Below are positions 45,408 to 56,640 of a DNA stretch of 64,000 nucleotides, in pieces. The first letter of the stretch is position 1, and every line of letters starts with the position of its first letter. Source of the stretch: Nansenia antarctica (lineage: Eukaryota; Chordata; Actinopteri; Argentiniformes; Microstomatidae); NCBI GenBank assembly GCA_963989245.1, contig OZ022340.1:33560710-33624709 (forward strand), in the 5' to 3' direction. A model generated the notes under the pieces. It ran no database searches, was not told the DNA's origin, and worked only from the letters and a program-made list of their open reading frames with translations. Position numbers and translations under genes: made by a program.

Positions 45408-46593
45408 GGTGTTTTTTATTGGTTTTTATAAAAACACAACACCGTATATACAATCAATTAATCAAACAATCAGACATTTAAGACATTACATTCAACAACA
45501 ACCAACATTAAACTAACTAAAGTGCTCAGTGTTCAGTGTATTGTCCAGTGTAGTGTAATGTTCAGTGTTCAGTGTTCAGTGTCCAGGTTCCAGTGTCGGT
45601 AGGAGGCAGGGGTAAAAAACCTGTTCGCTGTGCATCCGGGAAAAAAATTCCCCTGCAGCCCTCTAGTTGTAGAGCGACTACTATCCAGTTTGCCCACCAG
45701 TGCAAAGCCGTGGCTCCCCCACCTCCCTCCCCCGAGGGACCCCACACACCCGACTCACCCGACCCGCCCCACCACCGGCGCATCCGGCCCAGCCCACCAG
45801 GCTCAGACTCCTGTAGCCCTTCACGAGGCTAGCCGGACCAGGCGCCCCAGCGGCGGAGCAGATCGAGCACGCAGGCCGACCGGAGGCCCCTGAGGAGAGG
45901 CCCAGAGAGCTCGGCGCATGGCAGGCAAGCAGAGGCGAAAAACCTGTACACAGCTTATCCAGGGAAAAAGCTCCCTGGCTCTTCTCAGCTTGTTCCGGGC
46001 TGGGGGTTGGGGGTTGGCGGGTAGGGGACTGGGCCTGTAGCTGGGGGCCTGGAGTTGGGGGGGGGGGGCCCGGAACAGGGGGTTTGGGGTCGCTGAGTTG
46101 GAACCTGGGGTTGGTGCTGGGGTGACGTGGTGGTTCCTGGGTCTGGAAGCCTGGGTAGGTGTCAGAGCTGGATATGACATGTGCCTGAAAAGATACAGGA
46201 GTGAGAGAAGGGAGGTGTGCATGGTTTGTGTAGTGTGCATTTTGGTGTCAGGCGGGTGATCAGTACTTCCCTGTGACCCAGTGGTGTTGGTCATCCTGGT
46301 GCTGGTGGTGCTGGCAGAGACGGCTGGTTCGGCTGTGGGTTGTGTGTGGTGATATTCTGGTGAGGGTAGGAAGTGGGTCAGTGCTGTGTACATGTGTAGG
46401 TGGTGGAAGGTGCAGTAAACTTCCCTGTTGGTGTTGTGCGCTGCTCCTCTCCTGGTCCTTGTGATGGTGATACTGCTGACCAGGGCTTGTGCTGGAACGG
46501 TGGTGAAGGTGATAGTGCAGGAACTGGTGGTGTAGTGAGGTAGGCCCGGGGTGGGGGGGGGTTGGGCGATGCGGCGCGGCATGGGGGGGGGAT

Positions 46594-49500
46594 TTAGAGG
46601 ATGACGTCCTTCCATCTCTCCACCCCCCACACCGCTCTTGCTTGATCCGGGTTATTTTTAAAGTCAACAATAGCATGGTCCCTGAGGCAGAGGGTGATTC
46701 TCCTCCTCAGGGTTGTCAGGTGGACGCTCTGTTTCTGATAGACCCTGATGTTCCTCGTCTCCCAGAGTACCTGCTTGACGGCGCTGATGATCCTCCACTG
46801 TTGTTGTAGTTGGGGGGTTGTGCACCCCCCGGGAGGACCATACAGGATGTTCTCGCTCGTCAAGCGGGGCAGGGTCAGCAGGCTGTTTAGGGAGACAGAG
46901 GGAACAAACAGGGCCCAGACCCGCCTGGCCACGGAGCACTCACAGAACAGGTGGTTAATGTGTTCTGTGTCCGTGCATCCGTGGGGGCATTTCTCAGTCG
47001 TTGCGATGTGCCGCCTATGCAAGAATTCCCTAGTGGGGAGACAACCATGAGCAGCCATCCAGGCAATGTCTTTTTGTTTATTGTTAGTACATTTATGATT
47101 AATGTTTTTCCATACCTGTTTGGAGTCCACGGCTGTGCTGGCCTTGGGGTGAGTAATGGTTTCCTTCGACCTTATGAAGGTCATAATGTCTTTGTATTTC
47201 CATGAGGCCAGCCCAGCCGCGGACAATCCTGTCTTGAAGGCAAAGTCCCTCCATATCTTGTAGACTGGAGGGGGGTCCCAGCTGTAGGGCACAGTGTGAT
47301 TTATTGATGCGGTCACCCTGAGTGTCCGGAGGATGGGTGTGGCATAGTATATTTCAAAGAACCTGGCTTTCCTATCTTTGTTGTTGATGTTGTTGATGAG
47401 GTTGGAGAGTCCCTGTGCCCTAATGATGTTTAGGATGTCTGGGACCCCTTTCCCCCCATTCTCCACTGTTTTGTACAGGGTGGTGCGTTTTAGTTTTTCC
47501 ATCTGGCTCCCCCAGACAAAGGTAAACATGATCCTTTCGATGGTTTTGGATACTGCTCTGTCTGGGGGAAACACCCTGCCCAGGTAAAGGAGAATGGGAA
47601 GAACAATAGCCTTCAGGACCAGGATCTTGCCTGTCATTGTGAGAGGCCGTGCACTCCACTCACAGATCTTCTTTTGGACCTGGCGGATGGTCTCCTTCCA
47701 GCTGCCGGAGGCTCCTCCATCTTTCTGGTAGGTGATCCCCAGCAGCTTAATGTTTTCCGTCTTTACAGGGAAGGAGGTTGCCAGGTTCTCCTGCCAGTGC
47801 TGCGACAGAAACAGCTCACACTTACCCCTATTGATCAGGGCGCCAGTGGCTGCACAGTAGTCCTCCACCACTTTCGTTGCTGTGGAAATGGAGCGACTAT
47901 CTGTGCCGACGATGGTAATGTCGTCCATGTACGCCACCACCTTGAGCCTCTCCCCCCGGGCCCCTGGTAGAGGGTAGCCCATGATGTTGGGGGAGCTCCT
48001 GATCTTCCGTAGGAACGGCTCCAGGTAGATGACGTACAGTAGAGGGGCCAAGGGGCATCCCTGCCGTACTCCAGCTTTGATGGGGAAGGGGTCTGTCAAC
48101 TGGTTGTTGATCCGAACTCTGCTCGTGATGTTGTTGTAGCAGAGTTCGGTCCAGTTGAGCAGGTGCTGGGGGAAGTTCATGCCCCTCAGGACCCTCTGCA
48201 GGAAACCATGGCTAACCCTGTCAAAGGCCTTCTCCTGATCCAGGCTGAGAAGGCCTAAAGGGGACCTCCGCTCCTGGGAGTGCAGGATGAGGTCTCTCAC
48301 CAGGAGCAGGTTGTCGTTGATGGACCTACCGGGGACGCTACAGGTTTGGTCAGGGGCTATAACTGAGGGGAGGAGGGTTTGAAACCGTTGGGTGAGGGCT
48401 TTTGTCATAATTTTATAGTCCACTGGGAGGAGATTGATGGGGCGCCAGTTCCGGAGGTCCTTGAGGTCCCCTTTCTTGGGGATCAGTGTGACCGTACTCT
48501 GTCTCATTGACTCTCCAAGCCTCCCTTCCCTGTAGACGGCTTTGAAGACCTCCGCCAAGTCCTCCTTGAGGAGATCCCAGAGAGTCTTGTAGAACTCTGC
48601 TGGGATCCCATCCGGTCCAGGGGCCTTGTGTGTATTCAAGGAGTGCACGGCCCGGGTGAGCTCCTCCGTGGTCAGCTCTGGGTTCTCACTCTCACCACCC
48701 TCGGGGACCCGGTCCAGACCATCCAGGAAGGTGGCCATGAGAGTCTCGTCGGTTGTCTTGATGTTGTAGAGACTCTCGTAGAACTCTCTTGCCACCCCCG
48801 GGATGTTGCCTCTGTCTGACACGGTGTCCCCATTGGTGTCGTATAGGGACAGGATAGGCTTGTGTTTTGACCGTGCCTTGCGGAAGAAGTGGCGTGTGCA
48901 TTTCTCCTCCTCCTCCAGGCCCTGGAGTTTTTCCCTGAACTGTTTCTTTTGTTGTTGCTCCCGGTAGAGGGTGGCAAGGTGTTGTTTGGTCTCAGCCAGT
49001 TCTCGGGCCACATCCAGACCACCCAGTTGTAGGAGACTTAGGCGTTGGAGGGCCGCGTTGTGGTGTTGAAACCTGGCCCTCTGTTCTGCCGCTTTCCTCC
49101 TTCCGACTGACCCGAAGTAGCCCTTTGTCCTGGCCTTAACCATCTCCCACCACTCTATCGGGGAGTCGAACAGTTCTTTTAGGGTCCTCCACTCCAGGTA
49201 GCGCCTGGAGAAGGAATGCACCACTGTTGGGTCCTGAAGGATCGATGTATTCATCCTCCAGGTACCCCTACCCGCTCTTGTTTGGCCATCCCATTCCAGG
49301 GACACTGTCAACATCCTGTGGTCCGAGAAGTGGGCCGCCTGGCTGGTCAGGGTTCCCATCCTCAGACCTGGCGAGAGCAAGAACATGTCTATCCTGGAGG
49401 AAGAATTCCCGGAGGAACTCACCCTTGTGTGTGTCGGCGGGGAGGTGCCACCGGCGTCTACCAGTTGGAAGTCGTCTATGATGGACTGAAGTTCTGTAGT

Positions 49501-49980
49501 GGATTGGTCTCTCCTGGGCCTGCTGCGGTCCTCATCCCGGAGGGCACAGTTGAAATCTCCCCCCACTAGGACTGGTGTGGGGATGAGGAGGAGAGACCGA
49601 AGTTTCTTGAAAAGGGAGACTCTCTTGGCCACGTTGGTTGGGCCGTACACATTGATGACCCTCAGCGGCGAACCCTGGATCTCTAGGTCCAGAACCAGGA
49701 TTCGCCCGCTCTCTACAACCTCCCCCTTTTTGGTCTGCAGAAAAGGGTTGGCCACCAAAATGCCGACCCCATCAGCTCTATCAATGTTTGAGCCTGACCA
49801 GAGAGAGTCCCCCCGTGTCCATTCCTCCTCCAGGGTGGCGTCCATCTCCTTGAATGGGATGGCGCACTCCTGGAGGATATACATGTCTGACTGATGTTGG
49901 GTGATGTACTGGTAGACGACCTCCCGTTTGTCTGGTTGCCGGAGGCTTCTGGTGTTGAGAGATGAGATTGTTATCCTCAT
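46594..49980 (-). CDS. LINE ORF2 (1,128 aa), copy 2
   Basis: Endonuclease, reverse transcriptase and C-terminal zinc motif are all intact, with residue positions as in copy 1. The start ATG at 49978-49980 overlaps the ORF1 stop. Confidence 0.93.
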   Translation of the reverse strand: MRITISSLNTRSLRQPDKREVVYQYITQHQSDMYILQECAIPFKEMDATLEEEWTRGDSLWSGSNIDRADGVGILVANPFLQTKKGEVVESGRILVLDLEIQGSPLRVINVYGPTNVAKRVSLFKKLRSLLLIPTPVLVGGDFNCALRDEDRSRPRRDQSTTELQSIIDDFQLVDAGGTSPPTHTRVSSSGNSSSRIDMFLLSPGLRMGTLTSQAAHFSDHRMLTVSLEWDGQTRAGRGTWRMNTSILQDPTVVHSFSRRYLEWRTLKELFDSPIEWWEMVKARTKGYFGSVGRRKAAEQRARFQHHNAALQRLSLLQLGGLDVARELAETKQHLATLYREQQQKKQFREKLQGLEEEEKCTRHFFRKARSKHKPILSLYDTNGDTVSDRGNIPGVAREFYESLYNIKTTDETLMATFLDGLDRVPEGGESENPELTTEELTRAVHSLNTHKAPGPDGIPAEFYKTLWDLLKEDLAEVFKAVYREGRLGESMRQSTVTLIPKKGDLKDLRNWRPINLLPVDYKIMTKALTQRFQTLLPSVIAPDQTCSVPGRSINDNLLLVRDLILHSQERRSPLGLLSLDQEKAFDRVSHGFLQRVLRGMNFPQHLLNWTELCYNNITSRVRINNQLTDPFPIKAGVRQGCPLAPLLYVIYLEPFLRKIRSSPNIMGYPLPGARGERLKVVAYMDDITIVGTDSRSISTATKVVEDYCAATGALINRGKCELFLSQHWQENLATSFPVKTENIKLLGITYQKDGGASGSWKETIRQVQKKICEWSARPLTMTGKILVLKAIVLPILLYLGRVFPPDRAVSKTIERIMFTFVWGSQMEKLKRTTLYKTVENGGKGVPDILNIIRAQGLSNLINNINNKDRKARFFEIYYATPILRTLRVTASINHTVPYSWDPPPVYKIWRDFAFKTGLSAAGLASWKYKDIMTFIRSKETITHPKASTAVDSKQVWKNINHKCTNNKQKDIAWMAAHGCLPTREFLHRRHIATTEKCPHGCTDTEHINHLFCECSVARRVWALFVPSVSLNSLLTLPRLTSENILYGPPGGCTTPQLQQQWRIISAVKQVLWETRNIRVYQKQSVHLTTLRRRITLCLRDHAIVDFKNNPDQARAVWGVERWKDVIL

Positions 49981-51551
49981 GGTTCTTGGATTTGGTTTGT
50001 TCCAATTTTTGCTAAGCTATTGCACATGAGGTTGAGGCCCTCCAATGGGTCGTTGGGGGCCAGATAGTGTGGTACCTCCCCTTGGCTGCTCATGGTGTGG
50101 GGGTTGTCTCCCCTCTGACTGCCTGGTGGCCCCCTCATCTGTGTTGTTGATGAGGTGATTTTCGGTGGCCCGTACGGTCCGGTGAGCATGGACTGGGGGT
50201 GGCTGGTGGGCTGTGCAGGGTGAGGAGCATGTGATGACTGGAGAGAGGAAGAGGGTGGGGAGGAGGGTTTGGGGGGGGGAGCCGGCTTACCTGTATGGCG
50301 TTGGGGTTTGGGTTCTGGAGTAGTCTTTTTGTCTGGTTTTTTCCGGATTGCCTTTTTTTGTGGTCTTTTGCGTTTTGTTTGAGCCAAGCTCCAGTCATTT
50401 TCACTGTCTGATTGGGAGGGGAGGTGGATCTGCGGTGTGCTGCTGGTGGCTATCTCAATAGAGGCCGGCTCCCCCTTCATGGTGTTTTTGCAGGGGGTGG
50501 AGGTGGCCATGGGGTTTAGGAGGGGGTGGGTGTTGAGGTTGTCTGTAGGGGGTGCTGGGACGGTTGGTTCCTCTCCTTCTCCTTCTCCGTCGCTCGAGCT
50601 CTGATCGTCCCCTCCATCGCTCGGGCGCCGGTCCTCCTCCGTCTCTCCCTTCTCTTCCTCCATGTTGGGTGTGGGTTGGGGTGTGGGTTGGGGTGGGGGT
50701 GGGGGTGGGGGTTGGGGTGGGGGTGGGGGTGTGGGTTGGGGTGGGGGTGGGGGTTGGGGTGGTGGTTGGTTGGATTTATAGCCCCGGGCTCGACTTGCAT
50801 AAGAACTTGGGCAGTCACGGTAAAGATGCCCCTGTCCCCCGCACAGGTTGCAAGGTCTGGTCGTGGTGCACTCCGACGTCGGGTGGTCTTGGCGGCAGAT
50901 TTTACATACCACGGCCTTGCAGGCCGCTGCCAGATGGCCCAATTGGCCGCAGTTCCTGCAGAGCTTCGGCATACCGTAGTAGTAGACGGAGCCCCTGTTG
51001 TTCCCCAGGTTGATGGTGCTGGGGATATGTTGGACTCCGCCTATCCCCTCCGGGTCCGGACGGAGTTGCACCAGCCATTTCTTGGCCCCCGTCCACACTC
51101 CGTCTTCATCCAGGACCATCCGGGCCCCCGATTTAAGGGTGGCATGACGGTGTAGCCACACCTCAATATCATATTCCTGAATCACCTCATTGTGGAATTG
51201 AATTGTGACCACTTTTGATTCTAAATCCGTTAGTGGGTGGGCTGTAAAACGGTTAAGTGGGGGTTTGTGTTCATTAATCCTATGAAAGGTCCAGAATTCC
51301 TCTAACAGTTGGGGGGTTTTAAAGCTAACTTCAAAACATTCATTCGGCCCAGGGGGCTTCACCAGGCAGTTTAGATCAGACGGCACAAAGCCCATACCTC
51401 TCTGTAGAACCGCCCTGCTGAATTCCAGGCGGGTCATCGTTGTTACTGGTCTGGCAGTCTTCTGTTGGGGGGCTCCATCCCTGGCAGCCTCCTCAGTTGG
51501 GTTGAGCGTCAACCTGACGGCGTTGTAGCGCCGCATCGCTCCGGGGTTCAT
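49977..51551 (-). CDS. LINE ORF1 (524 aa), copy 2
   Basis: Three CCHC knuckles and the Pro-rich linker are as in copy 1, with no differences in translation. Confidence 0.9.
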   Translation of the reverse strand: MNPGAMRRYNAVRLTLNPTEEAARDGAPQQKTARPVTTMTRLEFSRAVLQRGMGFVPSDLNCLVKPPGPNECFEVSFKTPQLLEEFWTFHRINEHKPPLNRFTAHPLTDLESKVVTIQFHNEVIQEYDIEVWLHRHATLKSGARMVLDEDGVWTGAKKWLVQLRPDPEGIGGVQHIPSTINLGNNRGSVYYYGMPKLCRNCGQLGHLAAACKAVVCKICRQDHPTSECTTTRPCNLCGGQGHLYRDCPSSYASRARGYKSNQPPPQPPPPPQPTPPPPPQPPPPPPPQPTPQPTPNMEEEKGETEEDRRPSDGGDDQSSSDGEGEGEEPTVPAPPTDNLNTHPLLNPMATSTPCKNTMKGEPASIEIATSSTPQIHLPSQSDSENDWSLAQTKRKRPQKKAIRKKPDKKTTPEPKPQRHTGKPAPPPKPSSPPSSSLQSSHAPHPAQPTSHPQSMLTGPYGPPKITSSTTQMRGPPGSQRGDNPHTMSSQGEVPHYLAPNDPLEGLNLMCNSLAKIGTNQIQEP

Positions 51552-51940
51552 CGTTGGAGTGGGGTGGGGGGGGTGGGGGATCAGGGAGGAAGGAGGGAGA
51601 GGAATAGGGTTAGGGGGAGGTTGTAGATAATTTTTTTGGGGGGGGAATAGGGTACTTGCCGTTAGGTTAGGGGTGTTGTTCCTCTCAGGTCCTCACGGCA
51701 GATTTTGGACTCTGGCTTGGGTCTGGAACTGGGTTCCCGTCTGGGGACAAAAGAGGGACACCTGAGAGCGAGTGGGGACACCAGGTGGCCAGAGACCTAC
51801 GGTCTTCAAAGCACTCCCCTGTGTCCCTCTCGCTCCTAGCTTAGATGTTATAGTTGTCCTCCCTCCTGGTCTGGTTGGGGTCCACTGGCTCAGCTGGGTC
51901 GGCTGGTGGGTGTTGGGCCCTCTCTCACCTCTGGCGTGCT

Positions 51941-52523
51941 TGGGGGAGTCGAGGTCTTCGGAAGCTCCTCTCGGGGTCCGGCCTTTCCGCTCTTTTGAGG
52001 GGGGCTGCCCAGGGGCCGAACTCGTGCTCCAGTGGCGGGCAGGCCACCTACTGAAAGAGTCTCGGTCTTTGGAAGCTCCTCTCGGGGTCCGGCCTGTCCG
52101 CTCTTTGGAGGGGGGCTGCCCAGGGGCCGAACTCGTGCTCCAGTGGCTCCAGTGGCGGGCAGGCCACCTACTGGTCACCTACTGGAAGAGTCGCGGTCTT
52201 TGGAAGCTCCTCTCGGGGTCCGGCCTTTCCGCTCTTTGGAGGGGGGCTGCCCAGGGGCCGAACTCGTGCTCCAGTGGCTCCAGTGGCGGGCAGGCCACCT
52301 ACTGGTCACCTACTGGAAGAGTCGCGGTCTTTGGAAGCTCCTCTCGGGGTCCGGCCTTTCCGCTCTTTGGAGGGGGGCTGCCCAGCGGCCGAACTGCCCC
52401 AGTGGTGAAAAGGCCACCTACTGGAAGAGTCGCGGGTCTCCGGCAGCTCCTCTCGGATCCCGGCCTGTTCCGCTCAAAGAGGGGGGGTGGGTCGGGGGAG
52501 CCACCTCCCAGCAGCGGACAAGC
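51941..52523 (-). repeat. 5'UTR tandem repeats of the LINE, copy 2
   Basis: About five GC-rich monomers of 109-131 bp, as in copy 1. Confidence 0.85.
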
Positions 52524-52607
52524 CACCTACTGAGAAGACGTGCTCCCCGACCAAGAATAGAAAAAAAGGAGGGGCATAGAGCCTAGTGAGGAAAAAGGAA
52601 AAACCCT

Positions 52608-52716
52608 AGATTTCTCAAAAAAACACAAAAACCCACACCCCACCGGAGACTAGCTTTAATAGAAGTCTCTAGTAAGGGCGAAAGGCCTGTGCGTTTCTTG
52701 AAGAGAAACCAGAGTT
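52608..52716 (-). other. U5 snRNA-like segment, copy 2
   Basis: Duplicate of 35180-35288 with the same loop-I-like and Sm-like matches. Confidence 0.7.
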
Positions 52717-52719
52717 TGC

Positions 52720-52745
52720 TCTTAGCCAAAAGGCCGAGAAGCGAT
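52720..52745 (-). other. U2 snRNA nt 1-26 head, copy 2
   Basis: Duplicate of 35292-35317. It starts exactly at U2 +1. Confidence 0.88.
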
Positions 52746-52762
52746 GGAAGACAGAGGATGGA

Positions 52763-52956
52763 AGACAGAGGGAACAAACAGGGCCCAGACCCGCCTGGCC
52801 ACGGGGCACTCACAGAACAGGTGGTTAATGTGTTCTGTGTCCGTGCATCCGTGGGGGCATTTCTCAGTCGTTGCGATGTGCCGCCTATGCAAGAATTCCC
52901 TAGTGGGGAGACAACCATGAGCAGCCATCCAGGCAATGTCTTTTTGTTTATTGTTA
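52763..52956 (-). pseudogene. 5' remnant of the interrupted truncated LINE, unit 9
   Basis: Counterpart of 35335-35528, followed by filler 52957-52971. Confidence 0.85.
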
Positions 52957-54108
52957 AGGTAAGGTGGTAAGGTGAAATTGTTGATAAAAGAGTAGTCCAC
53001 AACATCAGGAACACATGCTACCTGAAGAATAGGTTTCTCCACTCTCATATGGAGTAACTCTCCCATGTCACACTGTGATGGTGGTCATTGTAGTCTGTCT
53101 GGGATGGAGGATGTCAGTGTAGTCTCTTTCAGAAGGACAGTTTAGTCTCTCTGTGGTGGAGGGGAATCTTGGGGGAGTTGTTACACAACACATTCTTGTT
53201 TATTTATTTATTTGTATTTTACATAATTAGAGTTAGTAGATTTGTGACAGCCCCCCAGTGTGTCTGAATTGGAGTCCTAGTATACTGTACTTCCAAATGG
53301 TTTAGCATGGGGGGTCAGGTTCAGTACTAGATTTGGGCCGAGGTCCAATAGTGTCCTACCTACAAAAGGTTTTGTACATATAATAATTTTGTTCATATAA
53401 TAATGTTGTACACATAATCATTTTGTTCCTATTTATAATAGTTCCTGCAATTTCCTGTAAATGTCTTTATCAATTAGTAATCCACAGTATGATTATGTAT
53501 TTGTGTATGTTGTTTTTTAAATAATAAAATGCTGAGACAATACTATGACATTCATTGTGTTCTTCATATTTCCAAGACATCTCAAGACATCTTAAGACAT
53601 CTTCATATTTCTGTGTGAATAAATGTAAATAAATGGCATTTAGGAAAAGACAAAGCACTCTCACACAAGTATACTTTTGATAAAATAAGCTGTATTTCCA
53701 TGCAGGAAAATCAGTCCAATAACATGTGAATAAATGTAAATAAATGGCATTTAGGAAAAGACAAAGCACAAGTATACTTTTGATCAAATAAGCTGTATTT
53801 CCAAGCAGGAAAATCAGTCCAATAACATCGCTAAGTCTGTTATTGTCATTGTTTGTACCAGTGATTAAGCCATAGGGCACTTAGTAACACATGGCTACTT
53901 GGTATGTAGGAGATCTCATCTGTCACTCACGGTCAATGTCACCTCCCTTTTCTTCCTTGAACCTCCCACGTCAGGTGGTGCGACTGTCTATGGACTATTA
54001 TCCAATCACGTCTTCAACAATTGCACTCCGATACGACGGACCCCCTTTAGTAATGACTTACGCCAAATTGGTGCAACCCAGGCCAGATCTTTACTTTGTA
54101 CAATTTAT

Positions 54109-54273
54109 CAGGGGAGAGCGCGAACGCAGTCCCCCACTACCAGAAATTATGCAATCGAGATTTCTACATTTGAGAAATTCGATGGGGTCAGTACAGCCGA
54201 AAGTGCAATGGCTGAGCCTCGCCCATGGTGAACCACCTTCTTGATCATGGTGTCTCCCTTGCCAGGTAAGTAT
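54109..54273 (-). ncRNA. RNU1: U1 snRNA gene (unit 10)
   Basis: Full length and array consensus. Confidence 0.95.
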
Positions 54274-54313
54274 GAGTTGTACACGTCGGTCGTGGGCAAG
54301 TGACTGTGGTGCA

Positions 54314-54365
54314 CAAACTACGGGTCCACGGTGTGGCTCAGTCATTTCCCCATCATGCATTGCGG
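54314..54365 (-). promoter_or_regulatory. U1 promoter elements, unit 10
   Basis: Consensus PSE-like and STAF/SPH-like blocks. Confidence 0.65.
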
Positions 54366-55637
54366 CATATATAACATGTACAGCTACAGCATATTTTACA
54401 GTCCATCTGAGATCTTAAACTAAGCAAGAACACTGTATATCCGCCAGTATAACGAATAGAGTTCAGACGCATCGGCCAAATGGATTCAATGTGTTTTCTT
54501 TAATGTGTCGTTCCTTGTTTGTGAGTGAGAGTCGAGAGGACCGTGAGACACCCGGCTGCAATGCCGACATTGAACACAGGGAGAGTGGCGGCGCTGTTGC
54601 ACACTAATTTGACTAGAAGCCGAGTCTATCGTCGTGCAATGTCCATACTCACTACGCGTTGTGATTGACAGTGTCCATACTCGCTACGCCAATCAGATGA
54701 CAGTGTCCATACTCGCTACACCAATCAGATGGCAGAGCCGAGTATAGACATCCCAATCAGATACCGGTTTGACTGTTTGTCCCGCCTTCAGCACAGAGGT
54801 TTGACTGTTTGAATGAAGACAGTCACGCCTTCAGCACAGAGCGAGCTGAGCAGAAGAGCGATCAGACTCTAGCCTTCAAAACGAGTGAGTAACTAAGTCA
54901 TTTTGATATTAATATTTAATATTTTAATAAGTCAAAGTATTTCTGTGTAAATGAAGCAATGTCCTTCACGAAGCATGCTAGTTAGCGCGTTAGCTAGTTC
55001 TTTTCACTCCGAGCAGTGTCGACATCGATGGGGGTCTCCAATTGACTCCATTCAAAGTGATTTACATTCCCTGTCCGGACACATTTGAATTTTCACCGTA
55101 AGCCCCGGTAAGGCGACGTTATTAACCCGCAAAGAGTGTATCCCGGGCACCGTCTTTGTCCGCGAATAACACCGGCTAACGCTGGCTAGGAAGGTGGTAA
55201 AAATACAAGACTATGCTGGATAACTCCACCATCAGTATACGGTCAGTTTGAAACATCAGGCATCATTCTGGCACCCCGGGAAGTAATGTTTTGAACCCCG
55301 AGAGCATGCATATATGTCTATCCGAAAATAGTACACTCTCCTCGGCCACTGCACGCGCCTCTCCTCGGTAACGTGGAGGAACGAAAAGCTTACAGCACCG
55401 TGTATTCAGCACGGTTCTTTGCCGGCGTGAAAGCCCTATCCTATCCCTCTGCCTCTCCACTCAATTAATCCTTTATTCATTCATTCATTCATGTATGAAT
55501 CCACCCATTAGTCCATTATGGACAGTGCGCTAGTTATGGGTGATTGTCAAATGTTTCAGATTTACACATGATTGGTGAAGATGATATGTACTGTCTGTCA
55601 GACCATATATCTTTTTTTTTATTCTGGCCCAATATGA

Positions 55638-56126
55638 TTTTCTCTCTCTCCTCCTCTCTCACCCTTATGTCTCTCTCTCCTCCTCTCCTCCTCATGTCTC
55701 TCTCTCCTCCTCATGTCTCTCTCCTCCTCTCTCACTCTCATGTCTCTCTCTCCTCCTCTCTCACTCTCATGTCTCTCTCCTCCTCTCTCACCCTCATGTC
55801 TCTCTCTCCTCCTCTCTCACTCATGTCTCTCTCTCCTCCTCTCTCACTCTCATGTCTCTCTCCTCCTCTCTCACTCTCATGTCTCTCTCCTCCTCTCTCA
55901 CTCTCATGTCTCTCTCTCCTCCTCATGTCTCTCTCTCCTCCTCATGTCTCTCTCCTCCTTATGTCTCTCTCCTCCTCTCCTCCTCATGTCTCTCTCTCCT
56001 CCTTATGTCTCTCCCCTCCTTATGTCTCTCTCCTCCTCTCCTCCTCATGTCTCTCTCTCTCCTCCTTATGTCTCTCTCCTCCTTATGTCTCTCTCCTCCT
56101 TATGTCTCTCTCCTCCTCCTCTCTCT
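55638..56126 (+). repeat. CT-rich minisatellite, unit 10 (489 bp)
   Basis: Common length class. Confidence 0.88.
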
Positions 56127-56131
56127 GGTAG

Positions 56132-56498
56132 TTCAAGGATGAGGTGGTGAAGGAGGTGGTGGAGAGGATGTGTAATGACTTCTCTGGCCAGTGCTGCACC
56201 CACAAAGCTGCACCCACAAAAAGAAAAAAATGTGGAGACAATGCCAACCCAACTCAACCCTACTTGGTGAAGACAGGAACCACAGGCAACCGGTGAAAAT
56301 CACAGGCATATGGGCTACCATGTCAGGTAAAATAGTCTTACTGAAAGACCTTGTATAAAAAATATTGATGGGAATCTATAGCCTGTATACCTTAATACTT
56401 GATGTCTTTTATTTTCAGAGAATCCACAGCTCCTGTTTGAAGGGACCGTGTTCCTGCCACTCCACAGAGAAGATCCCCTGACAGGCTGTGAAGAGTAG
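56132..56498 (+). pseudogene. Exon-like blocks, unit 10
   Basis: Blocks are at 56132-56326 and 56419-56498 with the intron 56327-56418. The 14-bp duplication is present. Confidence 0.5.
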
Positions 56499-56640
56499 GG
56501 AGCTTCTCTTCCCACCCTCAGCCATCACTGACACCCTCCTGTTCCTACATCATAAATGTTTTTGGGAACCACGCCAACTTGTTGGGATAGGTATGAAGTC
56601 AACTGCCACCAATGGGCAATACTGTGAAATTGTTGATAAA

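Larger units (their letters stand above)
45408..52745 (-). mobile_element. Full-length Tx1/L1-lineage LINE with U2/U5 snRNA head, copy 2
   Basis: It has the same structure and junctions as 27980-35317, 17,428 bp to the right. It therefore arose by segmental duplication and not by a second retrotransposition event. Both ORFs are intact and identical at protein level to copy 1. Confidence 0.88.
41802..53890. repeat. Array unit 9, full form with nested LINEs
   Basis: The left part (to the CT tract) pairs with unit 11, sharing GTGAATAAC and GCGCATGG in U1. The right part pairs with unit 7. The switch point is the CT tract. Confidence 0.9.
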